Assembly: GCA_030248065.1 (NCBI GenBank)
Contig: JASAMV010001846.1
Coordinates: forward strand, 1 to 64,000
Origin: Rhynchonema sp. JSB1_4
Taxonomy: Eukaryota; Nematoda; Chromadorea; Monhysterida; Xyalidae
Length of the DNA: 64,000 bases
Reading direction: 5' to 3'
Numbering within the stretch: the stretch's first letter is position 1; each line of letters begins with the position of its first letter. The notes under the pieces were generated by a model. It searched no databases, was not told the DNA's origin, and saw only the letters and a list, made by a program, of their open reading frames with translations. Both the position numbers and the translations under genes were made by a program. Positions 20,813 through 33,054 of this stretch are shown here, piece by piece.

Positions 20813-21679
20813 AAATTAAAAAAAAAATTTAAAAATTTTTTTTTAAAAAAACAATTTTTTAAAGTCTTTTCGGGGGAACAAAATGTTCTAAAAAGTCCAA
20901 AAATGGCCTTTTTGGGGTTATTTTTTGTCATTTTTTCTCAAGGGTCGAAAAATTTTCTTCACAAAATCACTTTTGGGGCATGTATTTGGTATGTAAGATG
21001 CCCCAAATGATGTTATTATACCTTCCCGTGATACATGAGATACAGTATGCATATACTTACATGGTACTTTGATGAACTTTGATGTACTTTGATATGAATA
21101 CGGCATATGTCCAATGTCACAATTCATGTTGCACACTGTGTACAGTAAATTTGTAAGTCCGTGTGTTGATGATGTTCGACCATGTTTCAGGTAATGCGGT
21201 CAGTCAGTTAATTTTTTTCAGCCAAATGTAACTTCCTAATTGCCATCAAAGTTTTCACTTTTTGACCGGTGCCCAACAGGCAACTGAATTCAAAACTTGA
21301 CGGAGATAACCATTGACTTGTGCCTCGAATATATTTTACTGCACAATTCGTACCTCGGTTTTGCAACAGCTTGACGTCGAAAAGTATGAGATTGATGCCA
21401 AAGATTGAACGACATTTTCGGACACCGATATTTCACCAAAAAGTGGTCAATAAAATATAACCTTGACGATTGAATTTTGGGGGCCCACATGTTGGAATGA
21501 CTCTGAAAACCTTCAAAATTCTTTTACGAACCGTTTGGATATAAAGCTTACAGCACATTGTCAGTTTCAAATAGATAATCATATCGCGGTTCAAGTTTAC
21601 AAAATGTGTAGGGTGCTTGAGAAAAGAATTTAACCAAACATAATGTCTCTGACTGAAAATTTTCTATTTAAATGCGCCT

Positions 21680-22408
21680 TGTTCTTCCCGCGGGAAATGG
21701 TGATATTTCCCGCGGATTTCCCGCTCAAAACAGGAATTTCCCTTAATTTTCCCGCTGAAAATAGGAATTTCCCGTAAATTTCCCACGGAAAACGGATATT
21801 TCCCGTAAATTTCCCGCGCTGGTTTTTGGTTTGAGAAGTTACCAACGCAATAGCTGGCCGCTGTAAGCGTTCCTTTGATGTTTTAAAAAGTGGATGACAA
21901 TTCCTACTGTCTGTTGATGTAAACTGGCAATATGAAAGAAGGACACTTAAAGGTGAAGTTGCCCTTTGGAGGATGAACAACAACTGTGTAACAGTATTTA
22001 CCAAGAATTCAGGGCAAGACAAGATTTCCCTTTACAAGAATTCATGCTGAGACACATTCAAGCGAGTATTCTGGTTACACACACGTGCCATTAAAACCGT
22101 GAATTCCTTGATTGATCGGTTCAGTGCGTGAGTCGCTAATTGTAAGTTGAAAAATGCAGTCTAAGTCAATTGCTCAGGGTCGTAATCCTCATGAACAGGT
22201 CTGAAAGAGACAAAAAAATCTATTTCCAACCCATACCAAAGAAGAAAAGCTTACAAAAGATGATCTGATCGTTTCGATTTCCCGTTTCTCGCGGGAAATT
22301 TTACGGGAATTACTGACGGGAATTCCCGCGCGGAAAATGGTCGAAGGACGGGAAAAAGCGGGAAATAGCCGATTTCCCGCGGGAAATTTCCCGCACGAGT
22401 TTTCAGGC
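21680..22408. mobile_element. Partial copy of the TTTCCCGC-rich element
   Basis: Matches the interior of 22737-23806 and shares dense TTTCCCGC/GCGGGAAA motifs. It ends abruptly at GTTTTCAGGC, where a CAGGGTTGGGC element fragment (22409-22566) begins. Confidence 0.65.
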
Positions 22409-22620
22409 CAGGGTTGGGCAAAAAAACTTATTTAAATTTTCCGAACAAAATTTTCTAAAACGTCCAAAAAAGGCGGCCTTGGGTTATTTCTCGTCATTTT
22501 TTCTCAAAGGTCGAAAAATTTTCTTCACAAAATTACCTTTGGGGGCATGTATTTGGTACCTAAGTAATAACGGGGAGCGCATGTACATTCCAAAATCCTT
22601 AGTGAACAAAAGATGGCTTT

Positions 22621-22690
22621 CTTCGACTGGGGCTCGAACCCAGGTCCTCCGCCTAACCGGGGCATTGCTCGACCACCTGAGCTATCGAAG
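22621..22690 (-). tRNA. tRNA-like sequence, probably a pseudogene or SINE head
   Basis: On the minus strand: TAGCTCAGGTGG (box A-like), a D stem GCTC/GAGC, a T arm CTGGG-TTCGAGC-CCCAG with box B, and a six-pair acceptor stem CTTCGA/TCGAAG. The anticodon loop CCGGTTA lacks U33 and the anticodon stem has a mismatch; taken at face value it reads GGT (Thr). Confidence 0.5.
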
Positions 22691-22736
22691 TGCCTTGGAC
22701 GCAAAGCTTTTTGGTCATATACATACGCAATTGTGT

Positions 22737-23806
22737 TAGGGCTCGCGCGAGAAATTTTTTTTGAAGGACGGGAAAAGTTGGGGAAATTTCCCGCTTTCCC
22801 CAAGGTCCGGGAATTCTTGCGGGAAATGGAAGTTTGGAATTTTGAAGGACGGGAAATGTCGCGGGAAATGGTTTTCAGAATTTTGAAGGACGGGAAATTG
22901 CGGGAAAAAGCCCATTTCCCGCGGGAAATTTCCCGCGGGAAATGCGGGAAAACGGGAAATTTCCCGCGGAAAATGGTGATATTTCCCGCAGATTTCCCGC
23001 CCAAAATACGAATTTCCCTTAAATTTTCCGCTGAAAATAGGAATTTCCCGTAAATTTCCCGCGGAAAACAGATATTTCCCGTAAATTTCCCGCCCTAGTT
23101 TTTGGTTTGAGAAGTTACTAACGCAATAGCTGTCCGCTATAAGTGATGTTAGGTGTTTTAAAAATATACTTTTGATGTTTTAAAAAGTGGATGACAATTC
23201 CTGCTGTCTGTTGATGTAAACTGGCAATGTAAAAGAAGGGCACTTAAAGGTGAAGTTGCCCTTTGGAGGATGAACAACAACTGTATAACAGCATTTACCA
23301 AGAATAAAGGCCTGTTCATGCTGGGGCACGTTCAAGCGAGTATTCTAGTTACACCCACGTGCCATTAAATCCCTAAATTTCTTGATTGATCCGTTCAGTG
23401 CGTGAGCCGCTAGCTGTAAGTTGAAAAATGCAGTCTGAGTCAATTGCTCAGGGTCGTGATCTTCATGAACAGGTCTGAAAAAGACAAAAAGTCTATTTCC
23501 AACCCATACTAAAGAAGAAAAGCCAACAAAAGATGATCTGATCGTTTCGATTTCCCGTTTCCCGCGGGAAATCTCACGGGAATTACTGACGGGAATTCCC
23601 GCGCGGGAAATGGTCGAAGGACGGGAAAAAGCGGGAAATGGCCGATTTCCCGCGGGAAATTTCCCGCGGGAATTTTCAGGCACTATTTCCCGCGGGAAAT
23701 GCCACAATCGAAAATATTTCCCGGGAAACGGGGACGGGAAATTTCCCGCAAATTTCCCTCCCTCCCGCGAAATTCCGCGGGAAAAAAATTTCCCGCGCGA
23801 GCCCTA
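22737..23806. mobile_element. Element with TAGGGCTCGCG ends and dense TTTCCCGC motifs
   Basis: Inverted ends TAGGGCTCGCGCGAGAAATT and AATTTCCCGCGCGAGCCCTA; flanks share ATTGTG, an imperfect target duplication. The ends resemble the TAGTGATGGGCTCGCG family, so a hAT origin is likely. Dozens of TTTCCCGC or GCGGGAAA 8-mers fill both subterminal parts. A short fragment is at 27020-27205. Confidence 0.7.
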
Positions 23807-24362
23807 ATTGTGATTGCCGTTTCTGCTGTGATGCCCAGACCCACAAAGTCTCTGTGTGTGCGTACAGCCACGAACTGCACAACACACGATAAATGAGTGC
23901 GAACCCATTTAGCGATCTCCAAATTCGATCTTGTGCCCCACAAACAGTATGAATGTGGCGGTTCGCGTCGCACAGGTGGGACGTGATGACTCAAGCCTTA
24001 CTCCAAAAAAACCAACTGATCAACCGTAGAAAAAACTCCTTGACCGTGCTCTCGAATTTTTTTTGTATTCTGAGCTCCGAACAATGATGATTATCATTAC
24101 ACAAGAGGGATCACAAAATCCAAAGACTAACAAAAGAAAGTTGAGCGATTTCTCCTGAGTGATCATAAGCTAAAGCCGTTAACAGATAAAAAGGACATGT
24201 CACTATCAGCATTTTTGCAGTCAATCTCAGTAGTTCATGGTCCTATTCAATTGCGCTCCTTTCGCTCCACATCAGATTGCTCCAACGCTTCAAAGCTTCA
24301 GGCGGCCATGTTTGCGCGAGGGATTTGAGTTGATCTTGGATCTGAATTTCTTTACTCTATCC

Positions 24363-25030
24363 CAGGGTTGGGCAAAAAAAATTTTTTTTAAAAAAATAAA
24401 TTTTTTTAAAAAAAAAAGGTTTTTGAAAAAAAATTTTTGTTTTTAAAATTTTTTTTTAAATTTTCGGGGGAACAAAATGTTCTAAAACGTCCAAAAATGG
24501 CCTTTTTGGGGGTTATTTTTTGTCATTTTTTCTCAAGGGTCGAAAAATTTTCTTCACAAAATCACCTTTGGGGCATGTATTTGGTACCTAAGATACCCCA
24601 AATGATGTTATTATACCTTCCCTTGATACATGAGACACAGTATGCATGTGCCTACATGGTACTTCGATGTCATACCCCATCAGGTCGGTCGTATACGACT
24701 GATTCAGCTGCCCGACAAGTATTTCTGCAGCTTATATTCTCAATTCTGTGTGGTTTATGAGTGAATCTTGCTTATTCGGCCACAAACTGTTGCGTCCGAT
24801 ACCACAGAGCAGCAATCATCGGTCCATATCAAGCACAGACTGTTGGATCGTACCGAAATGACGTAAACACCCTTGATAAGTGATGCAAACCAAGTCACAA
24901 AAGTGACTTGTCAATTAAAGTTGCATTTTTTCGCGATTTTGTGCGTTTTTTAGGCAAATTTGGTAAAATTTCCCCGAATCTCAGACTTTTAAAAAAAAAA
25001 CTTGTTTAAAAAAATTTTTTTCCAACCCTG
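24363..25030. mobile_element. hAT-type MITE, 668 bases
   Basis: CAGGGTTGGGC ... TTCCAACCCTG with a perfect 8-base duplication CTCTATCC (24355-24362 and 25031-25038). Pieces recur at 15519-15772, 20798-21080 and 22409-22566. Confidence 0.85.
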
Positions 25031-25345
25031 CTCTATCCCGTCTTCGTGCTGCTGTTTCTTTGAGTCCAGATGTTGAAAAAGGCTTGTTTGCGATTAATTT
25101 AGTCTCTTCTTGATTGGAATTTGGTAAATTAGTGATGTGGAGGGTAGGATCAGTAGACAAGTTTGGTATGGGTTACTGTAGTCAGTTGGGATGGAAAGGG
25201 ATGTGATGAAACTTTCGATTGAAGATTGATCGAAAAGGTAAAATTCTTCGTCGGTAAAAAACCAGATCCCGTGCTCTCGAATGTAATTTTATATACATAG
25301 CTTATGCAGTATTCCCCAATATGGAAATTGAAGAAAGTTAATTTG

Positions 25346-25562
25346 GATAATATTGGGTGGAATTTTCGTAACGGTGTAAAGGTTAGTTGGGCGTAAAGTT
25401 CGGTCGAAAGCTCGGTCGGCGTAGCTCGGTGTAAACGTGAAACATTGCCTGTTATTAACGTGGAATGTTTCAAGTTTACACCGAGGTCTATCACACTGAG
25501 CTTTCCACCGACCTTTACACCCAACTGACCTTTACACCGTTTCGAAAATATCACCCATTGAG
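25346..25562. repeat. Foldback repeat built on GGTGTAAAGGT
   Basis: AATATTGGGTGGAATTTTCG with GGTGTAAAGGTTAGTTGGG on the left pairs with the inverted block ending at about 25560. Confidence 0.6.
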
Positions 25563-25565
25563 AAC

Positions 25566-25815
25566 GTACAGTACATTTCCAGGAAAGGGGTAGCTGCACT
25601 AGTGCGCACGCGTGCGTACGATTAAATTGCGTGCAGTAATTAACATGCAACATTTTGTGTTTTCCCACGCCCAAGCGTCGCACTAGGTCACACGCGTGCG
25701 GGTACGTGCGATAGTTAAGCAAAAAGTCGATAATTCTTAAGCACGTTCACGCAAATTAATCGTACGCCCGCGTGCGCACCAGTGCAGCTACCCCTTTCCT
25801 GGAAATGTACTGTAC
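25566..25815. repeat. Foldback repeat with ACGCGTGCG core
   Basis: GTACAGTACATTTCCAGGAA at the left and its complement at the right, with GCACGCGTGCGTACG blocks inside. It is followed by GGGCGGATCCAGG and a truncated copy (25876-25974) of the 6968-7851 family. Confidence 0.65.
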
Positions 25816-26239
25816 AAGGGCGGATCCAGGGGGCCACAGGGGCCATGCCCCCTTTGGTCCATTTGGCCCCTGAAGTAGTGATGGGCTCGCGCCTGAAAAT
25901 TTCGCTCTTTTTTTTCGCTCTTTAAGGCAAAGGCAAATTTCAATTTCGCGCTTGGGCGCGAAGAGCGATTTCGCAGCATAATTTTGCAGAAAATAAAATT
26001 CACCAAACGTTTGCAAGGCCGATGGTGTTTGGCTAACCTCTTGCACGAATAAAACAGCGCCCTTCATTTGCCAATCAATGGGAGGAGAATACGAGCCTAA
26101 TATTGACGTGGCAAAAACAATACATTTTCACCCAGGATTTACATTAATCAAAAAAATCTGAAAAATAAAAAGATGAGTTCTTGGGCGGTGTCGAGCACGC
26201 GTACTTTCAGTAAGCAGGCCAACATGCAACCGCTGCGCT

Positions 26240-26918
26240 CAGGGTTGTTTCAAAAAAAGTGGTCAATTTTGAAACTCAGATTTTGCTTTTTTTTAATAAA
26301 AAAAAGTTGCCCAAAATGGGCTAAAATGTCCAAAAATGGCCTTTTGTCGAGGCAAAAAATTGGCACTTTTTTTCTGTGGACGAGACAATTTTTCCAAAAT
26401 CGCGCCTGCGGCGCCCTGTATTGTCCCCAAATCCGTACAGGGATGCGCGGGGCTGGTCTTTTATAGTGATGTGGCACCGACAGTGTACTACTACATGCTA
26501 CTACACATGTATATATGCAGGTCTGGTGCAAAACCGGGCGCGCAAAGTCGATCTGACGCGCAAGATTTGGGCTGTAATCGATATTTTGATGGTCGTATAT
26601 CAGATATACGGCATTAGATTCATTAAAATACGTTGTACGGCATGCTACAATACATCAGAGTAACATCGTTAGTGAACATCAACCTCAGACTGGTCGGAGA
26701 CCATGGAATCTGCACAATACTACCGGGTGTCGCCACACAAGTTCGGTCTGAGGCGAAAATTTTTCAATTTTTGAAAAATATGTTGTACCGATTTCATTTA
26801 TCCTGAAACGTCGTTTGCAACACTTTTTCTAATAAAAAAATTTTTCGTCAAAAAAAAATCAAAAAAAAATTTTTTTTTAAAAAAAGCTCGTTAATAAAAA
26901 ATTTTTTTTTCAACCCTG
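26240..26918. mobile_element. hAT-type MITE, CAGGGTTGTTTC end
   Basis: CAGGGTTGTTTC ... TTTTCAACCCTG with a perfect 8-base duplication GCTGCGCT (26232-26239 and 26919-26926). An inverted copy is at 29656-30373. Confidence 0.85.
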
Positions 26919-27344
26919 GCTGCGCTACGTCTCGGCTGGCCAGGCAGGCGATAAACAGTGTGATAAACCTAGCTGTGGGTGTGGTACGCGTGTGTGCATT
27001 GCGTTTGTGCACTCCAGTATAGGGCTCGCGCGGGAAATTTTTTTCCCGCGGAATTTCGCGGGAGGGAAGGATCAGATCATCTTTTGTTAGCTTTTCTTCT
27101 TTGGTATGGGTTGGAAATAGATTTTTTGTCTCTTTCAGACCTGTTCGTGAGGATCACGAATCAAGGGAAATCTTGTCTTGCCCTGAATTTGTCTTGCCCT
27201 GAATTCGTTTTGCTCCGTTTGGTCCTGTTTTGTGTCTGTTTTCGTAAAATTTTTGTGGTGTACAATATATCTTCATTACATACAGTCTGACCTTGGTGAA
27301 ACGTTTTTGTTACCAGTCGTTCACCGGAACTCATTAGGCTTTAA

Positions 27345-28385
27345 AGTGCAAGAGACATAATTCATATTTGGAAAATGGGACCATTTTTTATTGCTGGAAG
27401 TGAAAGCCGCAATCAAGGTGACCATCCTTCAAAAAGAAGTACCGTCGAAAAGTGTCAAATAAACTGTCAAAAAGTGTGCCAAAGGTGCACCTCCGGGAGT
27501 ATAAGCACCAACTGATCTAGCCGCCCCCCGAGCGTGATTTTCAGGCATCGTACGGAAGCAGCACATCACGAAACGAACGAAGTTGGAAAATCGATCTTGC
27601 AAGATATATATATGATCGTCACACCGACGGAGTAAATTGAAAAATCATAAGTCCTTCAAAAAGGCTTATTTGGCGATTCTGAAACCGGTTCTGGAACCGG
27701 TCTAATTTGCCGTATTTGTTTATGCTTCAATAAAGTGCACCAGCATCGGTGTCCACTCGCAGGTCGATACCTTTGGTGGACCACCTTTTATTGCGTCTAC
27801 AATGTAGGTACATAGTCTTATATATGCAATCACCAAAACATTTTCATTTGACTTCCAATCCGTTGACACTTTTGTTCACACATCGAACTAAAAATGTTTC
27901 GAGGAGTTGATAAAAACTTTTGTACATCGGGGACGCAACAGGAGGTGGTCCACTAAAGGTATCGACCTCTATGAGTGGACACTGATACTGGTGCACTTCA
28001 AAGAAACATAAACCAATACGGCAAATTTGACCGGTTCCAGAACCGGTTTCAGAATCGCGAAATAAGCCTTTTTGAAGGACTTATGATTTTTCAACTTACT
28101 CCGTCGGTGTGACGATCATATCTTGCAAGATCGATTTTCCAACTTCGTTCGTTCGGTGATGTGCTGCTTCCGTACGATGCCTGAAATTCACGCTCTGGGG
28201 GCGGCTAGATCAGTTGGTGCACATTTGGCACTCCCGGAGGTGCACATTTGGCACACTTTTTGACAGTTCATTCGACACTTTTCGACGGTACTTCTTTTTG
28301 AAGGATGGTCACCTTGATTGCGGCTTTCACTTCCAGCAATAAAAAATGGTCCCATTTTCCAAATGTGAATTATGTCCCTTGCACT
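27345..28385. mobile_element. Near-complete palindrome flanked by TTAA
   Basis: Ends AGTGCAAG and CTTGCACT, flanked by TTAA at 27341-27344 and 28386-28389. The two arms are inverted copies over about 440 bases each, with a loop near 27790-27940. No coding capacity. Same target and end type as 16994-18777 and 53473-53968. Confidence 0.8.
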
Positions 28386-28419
28386 TTAACGTGATCCTCC
28401 AAGCCACACCAAACATTAT

Positions 28420-28486
28420 GGACACGGCAGGGGTTGAACCTGCGTCTTCGGGCACCGGCTGTTCTAACCAGCTGAACTACGCGTCC
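28420..28486 (-). tRNA. tRNA-like sequence, shortened anticodon arm
   Basis: On the minus strand: acceptor GGACGCG/CGTGTCC (seven pairs, one G-T), box A TAGTTCAGCTGG, D stem GTTC/GAAC, T arm GCAGG-TTCAACC-CCTGC with box B. Only 16 bases separate the D arm from the T stem, so the anticodon arm is too short for a normal tRNA. Likely a pseudogene or tRNA-derived repeat. Confidence 0.5.
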
Positions 28487-28776
28487 GTCTGACAGGCGGG
28501 CTTGAAGGATCTCACATACCTATGCAGCACCAAATGACTGCACGAACAAGGTATGCTCACTGACTCCATAACGTGTAACGCACACTGTGTATACACACAC
28601 ACAGCCACTCTCAGCGTAACACACACTGACTGCACGGGCTGTAGCACAGGTCAACGGACCGCTATCACATTAATTCAGGTCGATAACAGTATTTTATCAT
28701 GTTGTTCAATTGGTATTGTCAGTGTTTGTTGTATTCTACACTGTATTTGTAGTTTATCTCCAAAGATATCAAATAG

Positions 28777-28972
28777 TATAGGCAAACCACGCCAACATGA
28801 GCTCGATTTCGCAGCTGGCAGAATAGTGAAACATTCTGACGTGGCTGCTGATTTGGGAAATGTTACGCGTTGAAGAATACAAAGCGGAGCATGATGATTT
28901 TCTCTTTCTATTCGTTTTGAATATACACCACCTTCGAAATCGGGCTCGTGTGTTCGCGTAGTTTGCCTTTAC
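28777..28972. mobile_element. Short foldback MITE, second copy
   Basis: Same family and orientation as 3732-3923, with scattered substitutions. Confidence 0.65.
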
Positions 28973-29214
28973 CAGTGCGTATACATGTATAAACGTAACA
29001 ATCCTGGGACGGACTATCCTGGGTGTTTTCTATTTTAACATTTCACTTTATTGTCGCCCTGCCAGGTTTGGATATTTGAACGATTTAGCTTTTCAGAGTC
29101 TTTCTTTTTGTACTTTTTTGTACTTTCCACCATGACGTTCTTGCTTGCTTGAACTATACCTGTAGAATTAGTGACTCGGTTAGCACACTCAAGCGTGACT
29201 CGGTTTGAGCCGTG

Positions 29215-29391
29215 CGAAGTACAGCCCTTCAAATGGGGCGCTCGAAAGACAAATTGCGTCAAATGAGGAGTGCGACGTACGGTGAGGCGTGCCAAAATCA
29301 GCCAAGATGAGGCCTGCGAAAGACATCGGACGCCAAATGAGGCGTGCGAAAGGCATCAGACGTCAGATGAGGTGCGCGAAAGACGTATGAC
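29215..29391. repeat. Minisatellite of about 30 bases, split by a transposon
   Basis: Imperfect units of the type CAAATGAGGCGTGCGAAAG recur. The array resumes at 30794-30893 on the far side of the inserted element at 29392-30793. Confidence 0.7.
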
Positions 29392-30793
29392 CAGTGGTTA
29401 ATAAAAAAAATTTTTTATTCAAACCCCATTTTTTTAAAAAATTTTTTTGTAATTTAAAATTTTTTTTATTCCAGCCAAAAGCTGCCAGAAACGAAAAAAA
29501 TGAGCTCTAAAGCAAAAAATAGTGGCATTTTTCTTCCATAACGTGTGGTAAGTGCATATAAAGCACTCACGACACGAAAACAATACTAAACAATGGTCAA
29601 TGAGTACCAACAGTAGTCAGGTACACACCCGTACACTTCCCCCACGTGGTGTGGGCAGAGTTGAAAGAAAATTTTTTTTATTAACGAGCTTTTTTTTAAA
29701 AACAAAATTTTTTTTTGATTTTTTTTGACGAAAATTTTTTTTATTAGAAAAAGTGTTGCAAACGACGTTAAAGGATAAATGAAATCGATGCAACATATTT
29801 TTCAAAAATTGAAAGATTTTCGCCTGAGACCCAACTTGTGTGGTGACACCCGGTAGTATTGTGCAGATTCTATGGAATTCTACCAGTCTGAGGTTGATGT
29901 TGACTAACGATGTTACTCTAATGTATTGTAGCATGCCGTACCACGTATTTTATCCGTATAATCTATCCGTATCTAATGCCGTATATCTGATATACGACCA
30001 TCAAAATATCGATTACATCCCAAATCTTGCGTGTCGGATCGACTTTGCGCGCCCGGTTTTGCACCAGACCTATGTATATACATCTGTAGTAGCATGCAGT
30101 AGTACATTATCGGTGCCACATCACTATAAAAGACCATCCCCGCGCATCCCTGTACGGATTTGGGGAAAATACAGGGCGCCGCAGGCGCGATTTTGGAAAA
30201 ATTGTCCCGTCCACAGAAAAAAAGTGCCAATTTTTTGCCTCGAAAAAGGCCATTTTTGGACATTTCAGCCCATTTTGGGCAATTTTTTTTTATTAAAAAA
30301 AAGCAAAATCTGAGTTTCAAAAAAATTTTTTTTTAAATTTTTTTAATTAACCACTTTTTTTGAAACAACCCTGGGTGTGGGTGCCTTGGTGTGGCTTTGT
30401 GACACTCAAGACGGTAAATTTGGGTGAAACTATTGCCTCTTGGTACACGACCAATGCAAATATGTGACAAACAGTGTAAATATAGAGTGAATATTACACC
30501 GAATCACTGCTTTCGGGTCTGTTGCATGGATAAATGCATGCCCACCAAGTCACATGTACATGTGTAATCATATGAGAGGCCATGTGAGTGTGTGCACTAT
30601 GTCTAGATGCCACAAAACAACGATTATGGCACCCAATACACCCATGGTAGGGTCGGGTGATGTTAACAGTAGCAATTTTTATGCAAAAAATAGCACTTTT
30701 AGAGCAAAAAAAAAATAGAGAAATTTTCGAATTTTGAAATTATAAAAAAAATTTTTTTAACTTTTGGAACGAATTTTTTTTAAAAAACCACTG
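29392..30793. mobile_element. hAT-type MITE split by another MITE
   Basis: CAGTGGTTAATAAAA ... TTTTAAAAAACCACTG with a perfect 8-base duplication CGTATGAC (29384-29391 and 30794-30801). It is an inverted copy of 17562-18257 and is interrupted at 29656-30373. Confidence 0.85.
29656..30373. mobile_element. hAT-type MITE nested in 29392-30793
   Basis: CAGAGTTGAAAG ... TTTGAAACAACCCTG with a perfect 8-base duplication GGTGTGGG (29648-29655 and 30374-30381). The intact relative at 17562-18257 shows the empty site. Confidence 0.85.
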
Positions 30794-30970
30794 CGTATGA
30801 CATCAATTAAGGCGTGCGAACGTCACCAGTCACCCCCACTTCAAATGAGGCGTGCGAAAGTCACCCCCACTTCAAATGAAGCGTGCCAAGTTCATTCGTG
30901 TATTATGTACCAATTACATCTGTAATGGCTTGTACCATGCCGATATACATATGATGCGGTATACCAAGCA

Positions 30971-32206
30971 GTGGCTTTAAAAAAAATTAAAAAAATTTCC
31001 TTCCAAAAGTAAAAAAAAATTATTATTTCAAAATTCGAAAATCTCTCTATTTTTTTGCTCTAAAAGTGCTATTTTTGCATAAAAATTGCTACTGTTGACA
31101 TCACCTAACCCTACCTTGGGTGTATTAGGTGCCATAATCGTTGTTCTGTGGCATCTAGACATGGTGCGCACACTCACATGGCCTCTCATATGACTACACA
31201 CGTGATGGGCTCGCTCCTGAAAATTTCGCTCTTTTTTTCGCTCTTCGCTCTTCGCGCCCGGAGCGAAGAGCGAGCGAAGGCAAATTTCAATTTCGCGCTT
31301 GGGCGCGAAGAGCGAAGAGCGAAAAAAAGACAAAAAAGAACTTTTTTACAAATTTCGCTCTTTGATACTGTGAATAGCAACAGGCCAGAATTTTGTGCCT
31401 TCATCAAAAAAGGAGTGCAGAACAGTTATTGGTCTCACACTCAGTCGCACAATGGGCGAGTGACACTGCCCAGCCCATGCGTGAGTGCTCTGTTTCCAAT
31501 ATCGCAACGGAATGGTAAATAAAATACCTTTATGTTCCGTTTACTTCAATTTTGATCATTGAATTTTGAACCAGACATTGATATTGACACACACTGATAC
31601 ACTTACAACTTACAAGCACCTGATTATGTCCGAGCCACACTACAATACAACAAAACAAAATAGAACAGGGCAAAACTGATGAACAACAGAACAGAACACA
31701 TGCATGTTCAATCATGATTGTCGGAACACATGATTGTCGCCACGCCATATTGTCGTTCTTCTTCTCTGAACTGAACGAATAATGATTCTTTCTCTGGATA
31801 TAACATTAACAACATTTCTGAATAATTTACAAATTTTTTTTTTGTTCAAACGCATCAAAGCAAGAAAGCGCGAAAAAAAGAGCGAAACGCTCGGGCGCGA
31901 ACGAAAGCGCGGCAAAGAGCGAAAGAGCGAAATCGCTCTTCGCGCTTAGAGCGAAGAGCGAGCAAAGGCAAATTTCAATTTCGCGCCTGGGCGCGAAGAG
32001 CGATTTCGCTCTTCGCTCTGAGAGCGAAGAGCGAGCGAAGGAAAAAAAATTGGGAGCGAGCCCATCACTACTCACAGTGCGTTTCATATGACTATACTGG
32101 GTGGGCACTTATTTGTCGTGTTGGGCAGACTTTGGCTAAAATAAAAAAAAATTTAATTTTTAAAAAAGGGGGCTCGAATAAAATTTTTTTTGCACTCAGG
32201 ACACAA
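30971..32206. mobile_element. Decayed CAGTGG-family MITE carrying a nested TAGTGATGGGC element
   Basis: The left end CAGTGGCTTTAAAAA and interior match 17562-18257. The TAGTGATGGGCTCG-family element (about 31200-32070) interrupts it. The right end is degenerate. Confidence 0.6.
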
Positions 32207-32653
32207 ATAAGCCGCAATGATAAAATCCCTAAAACACTGCTCCTTAGGGCGAACTTAGGTTAAATCCGGAATCCGGAAATCGGAAATAATTTGCACACAA
32301 AATACAAAACATTTCCGGACCCCGGAATTATTTCCGGAAAACGCAGAAATTTACATGCAAAAATCATGCGTTTTCCGGAAATATTTCCGGGTTCCGGTTT
32401 CCGGATTCAACCTAAGTCCGCCCTAATACACAAAACAACAGGCAGCCGGGAAATTGCTACTGCCTACACATCACACGAGAATGTTCTGGAAGACGCCTGG
32501 AATGTTCTAGAATGTTCTGGAAGGACTTGCGGGACAGGTACCCGCCCTAATGCATTGTCCGCCACACTCTACAAGCTGACACAATATTGATACATATGAT
32601 TATGATGATATTATTGATGATAAATAACGCAGTTCTGCAAGAGATCATTTCAG

Positions 32654-32818
32654 TCAACTGTGGGTACACATGGAGCGAATGGATGGACTGTATCTATATT
32701 TACCGCATTTGCGGCAATGGCGTCAGGGTTCGCATGTCGCTAATACACACATTACCTGCAAATGTTATTCAGACTGAGTTCACGCAGATGCCAAATTGCC
32801 AAGAAACAAAAAATTTCA
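32654..32818 (+). CDS. Orphan divergent TSP1-type exon
   Basis: The exon follows CATTTCAG, is open in phase 1 at entry and phase 1 at exit (TTCA|GT), and is 165 bases. Residues include W..W..C, then CGNGVRVR and further Cys, the pattern of a thrombospondin type 1 repeat. Size and phases match the TSP1 exons of receptors A (138 bases) and B (144 bases). No TM exon follows within reach, and no lectin or CCP exon precedes it nearby. It may belong to a damaged third receptor, possibly with the signal exon at 20105. It could also be a live exon of a gene whose other exons I could not see. Confidence 0.5.
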
Positions 32819-33054
32819 GTCAAACCGGTCCGCCTACGAAAGGATTAGCTGGCTAAGGAACATAAAATCAGAAGCTGCTTCATTCGATGAGTCATTTCTT
32901 TTCACTAAAGGGGAAAGAAGTAGTGAATTGGCAAATTGTACGTGGAATTTATGACGTCACCAATTTATGATGTGCACTTGAAATGATATTGGATCATTAT
33001 TGTGATTGGTTTTACGGAGTGGAGAATAAAAGATCCCGGGAAGTACCTCGATTC

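Noticed and set aside
22621..22690. Functional tRNA-Thr
   Set aside because: U33 is missing, the anticodon stem is mismatched and it abuts a truncated MITE; kept only as tRNA-like.
23345..23707. 120-codon minus-strand open frame in the TTTCCCGC element
   Set aside because: Much of it is translated repeat motif, and no transposase motif is visible.
21680..23806. CRISPR-like array of TTTCCCGC repeats
   Set aside because: Repeats are 8-mers without regular spacers, in both orientations, inside a transposon of an animal genome.
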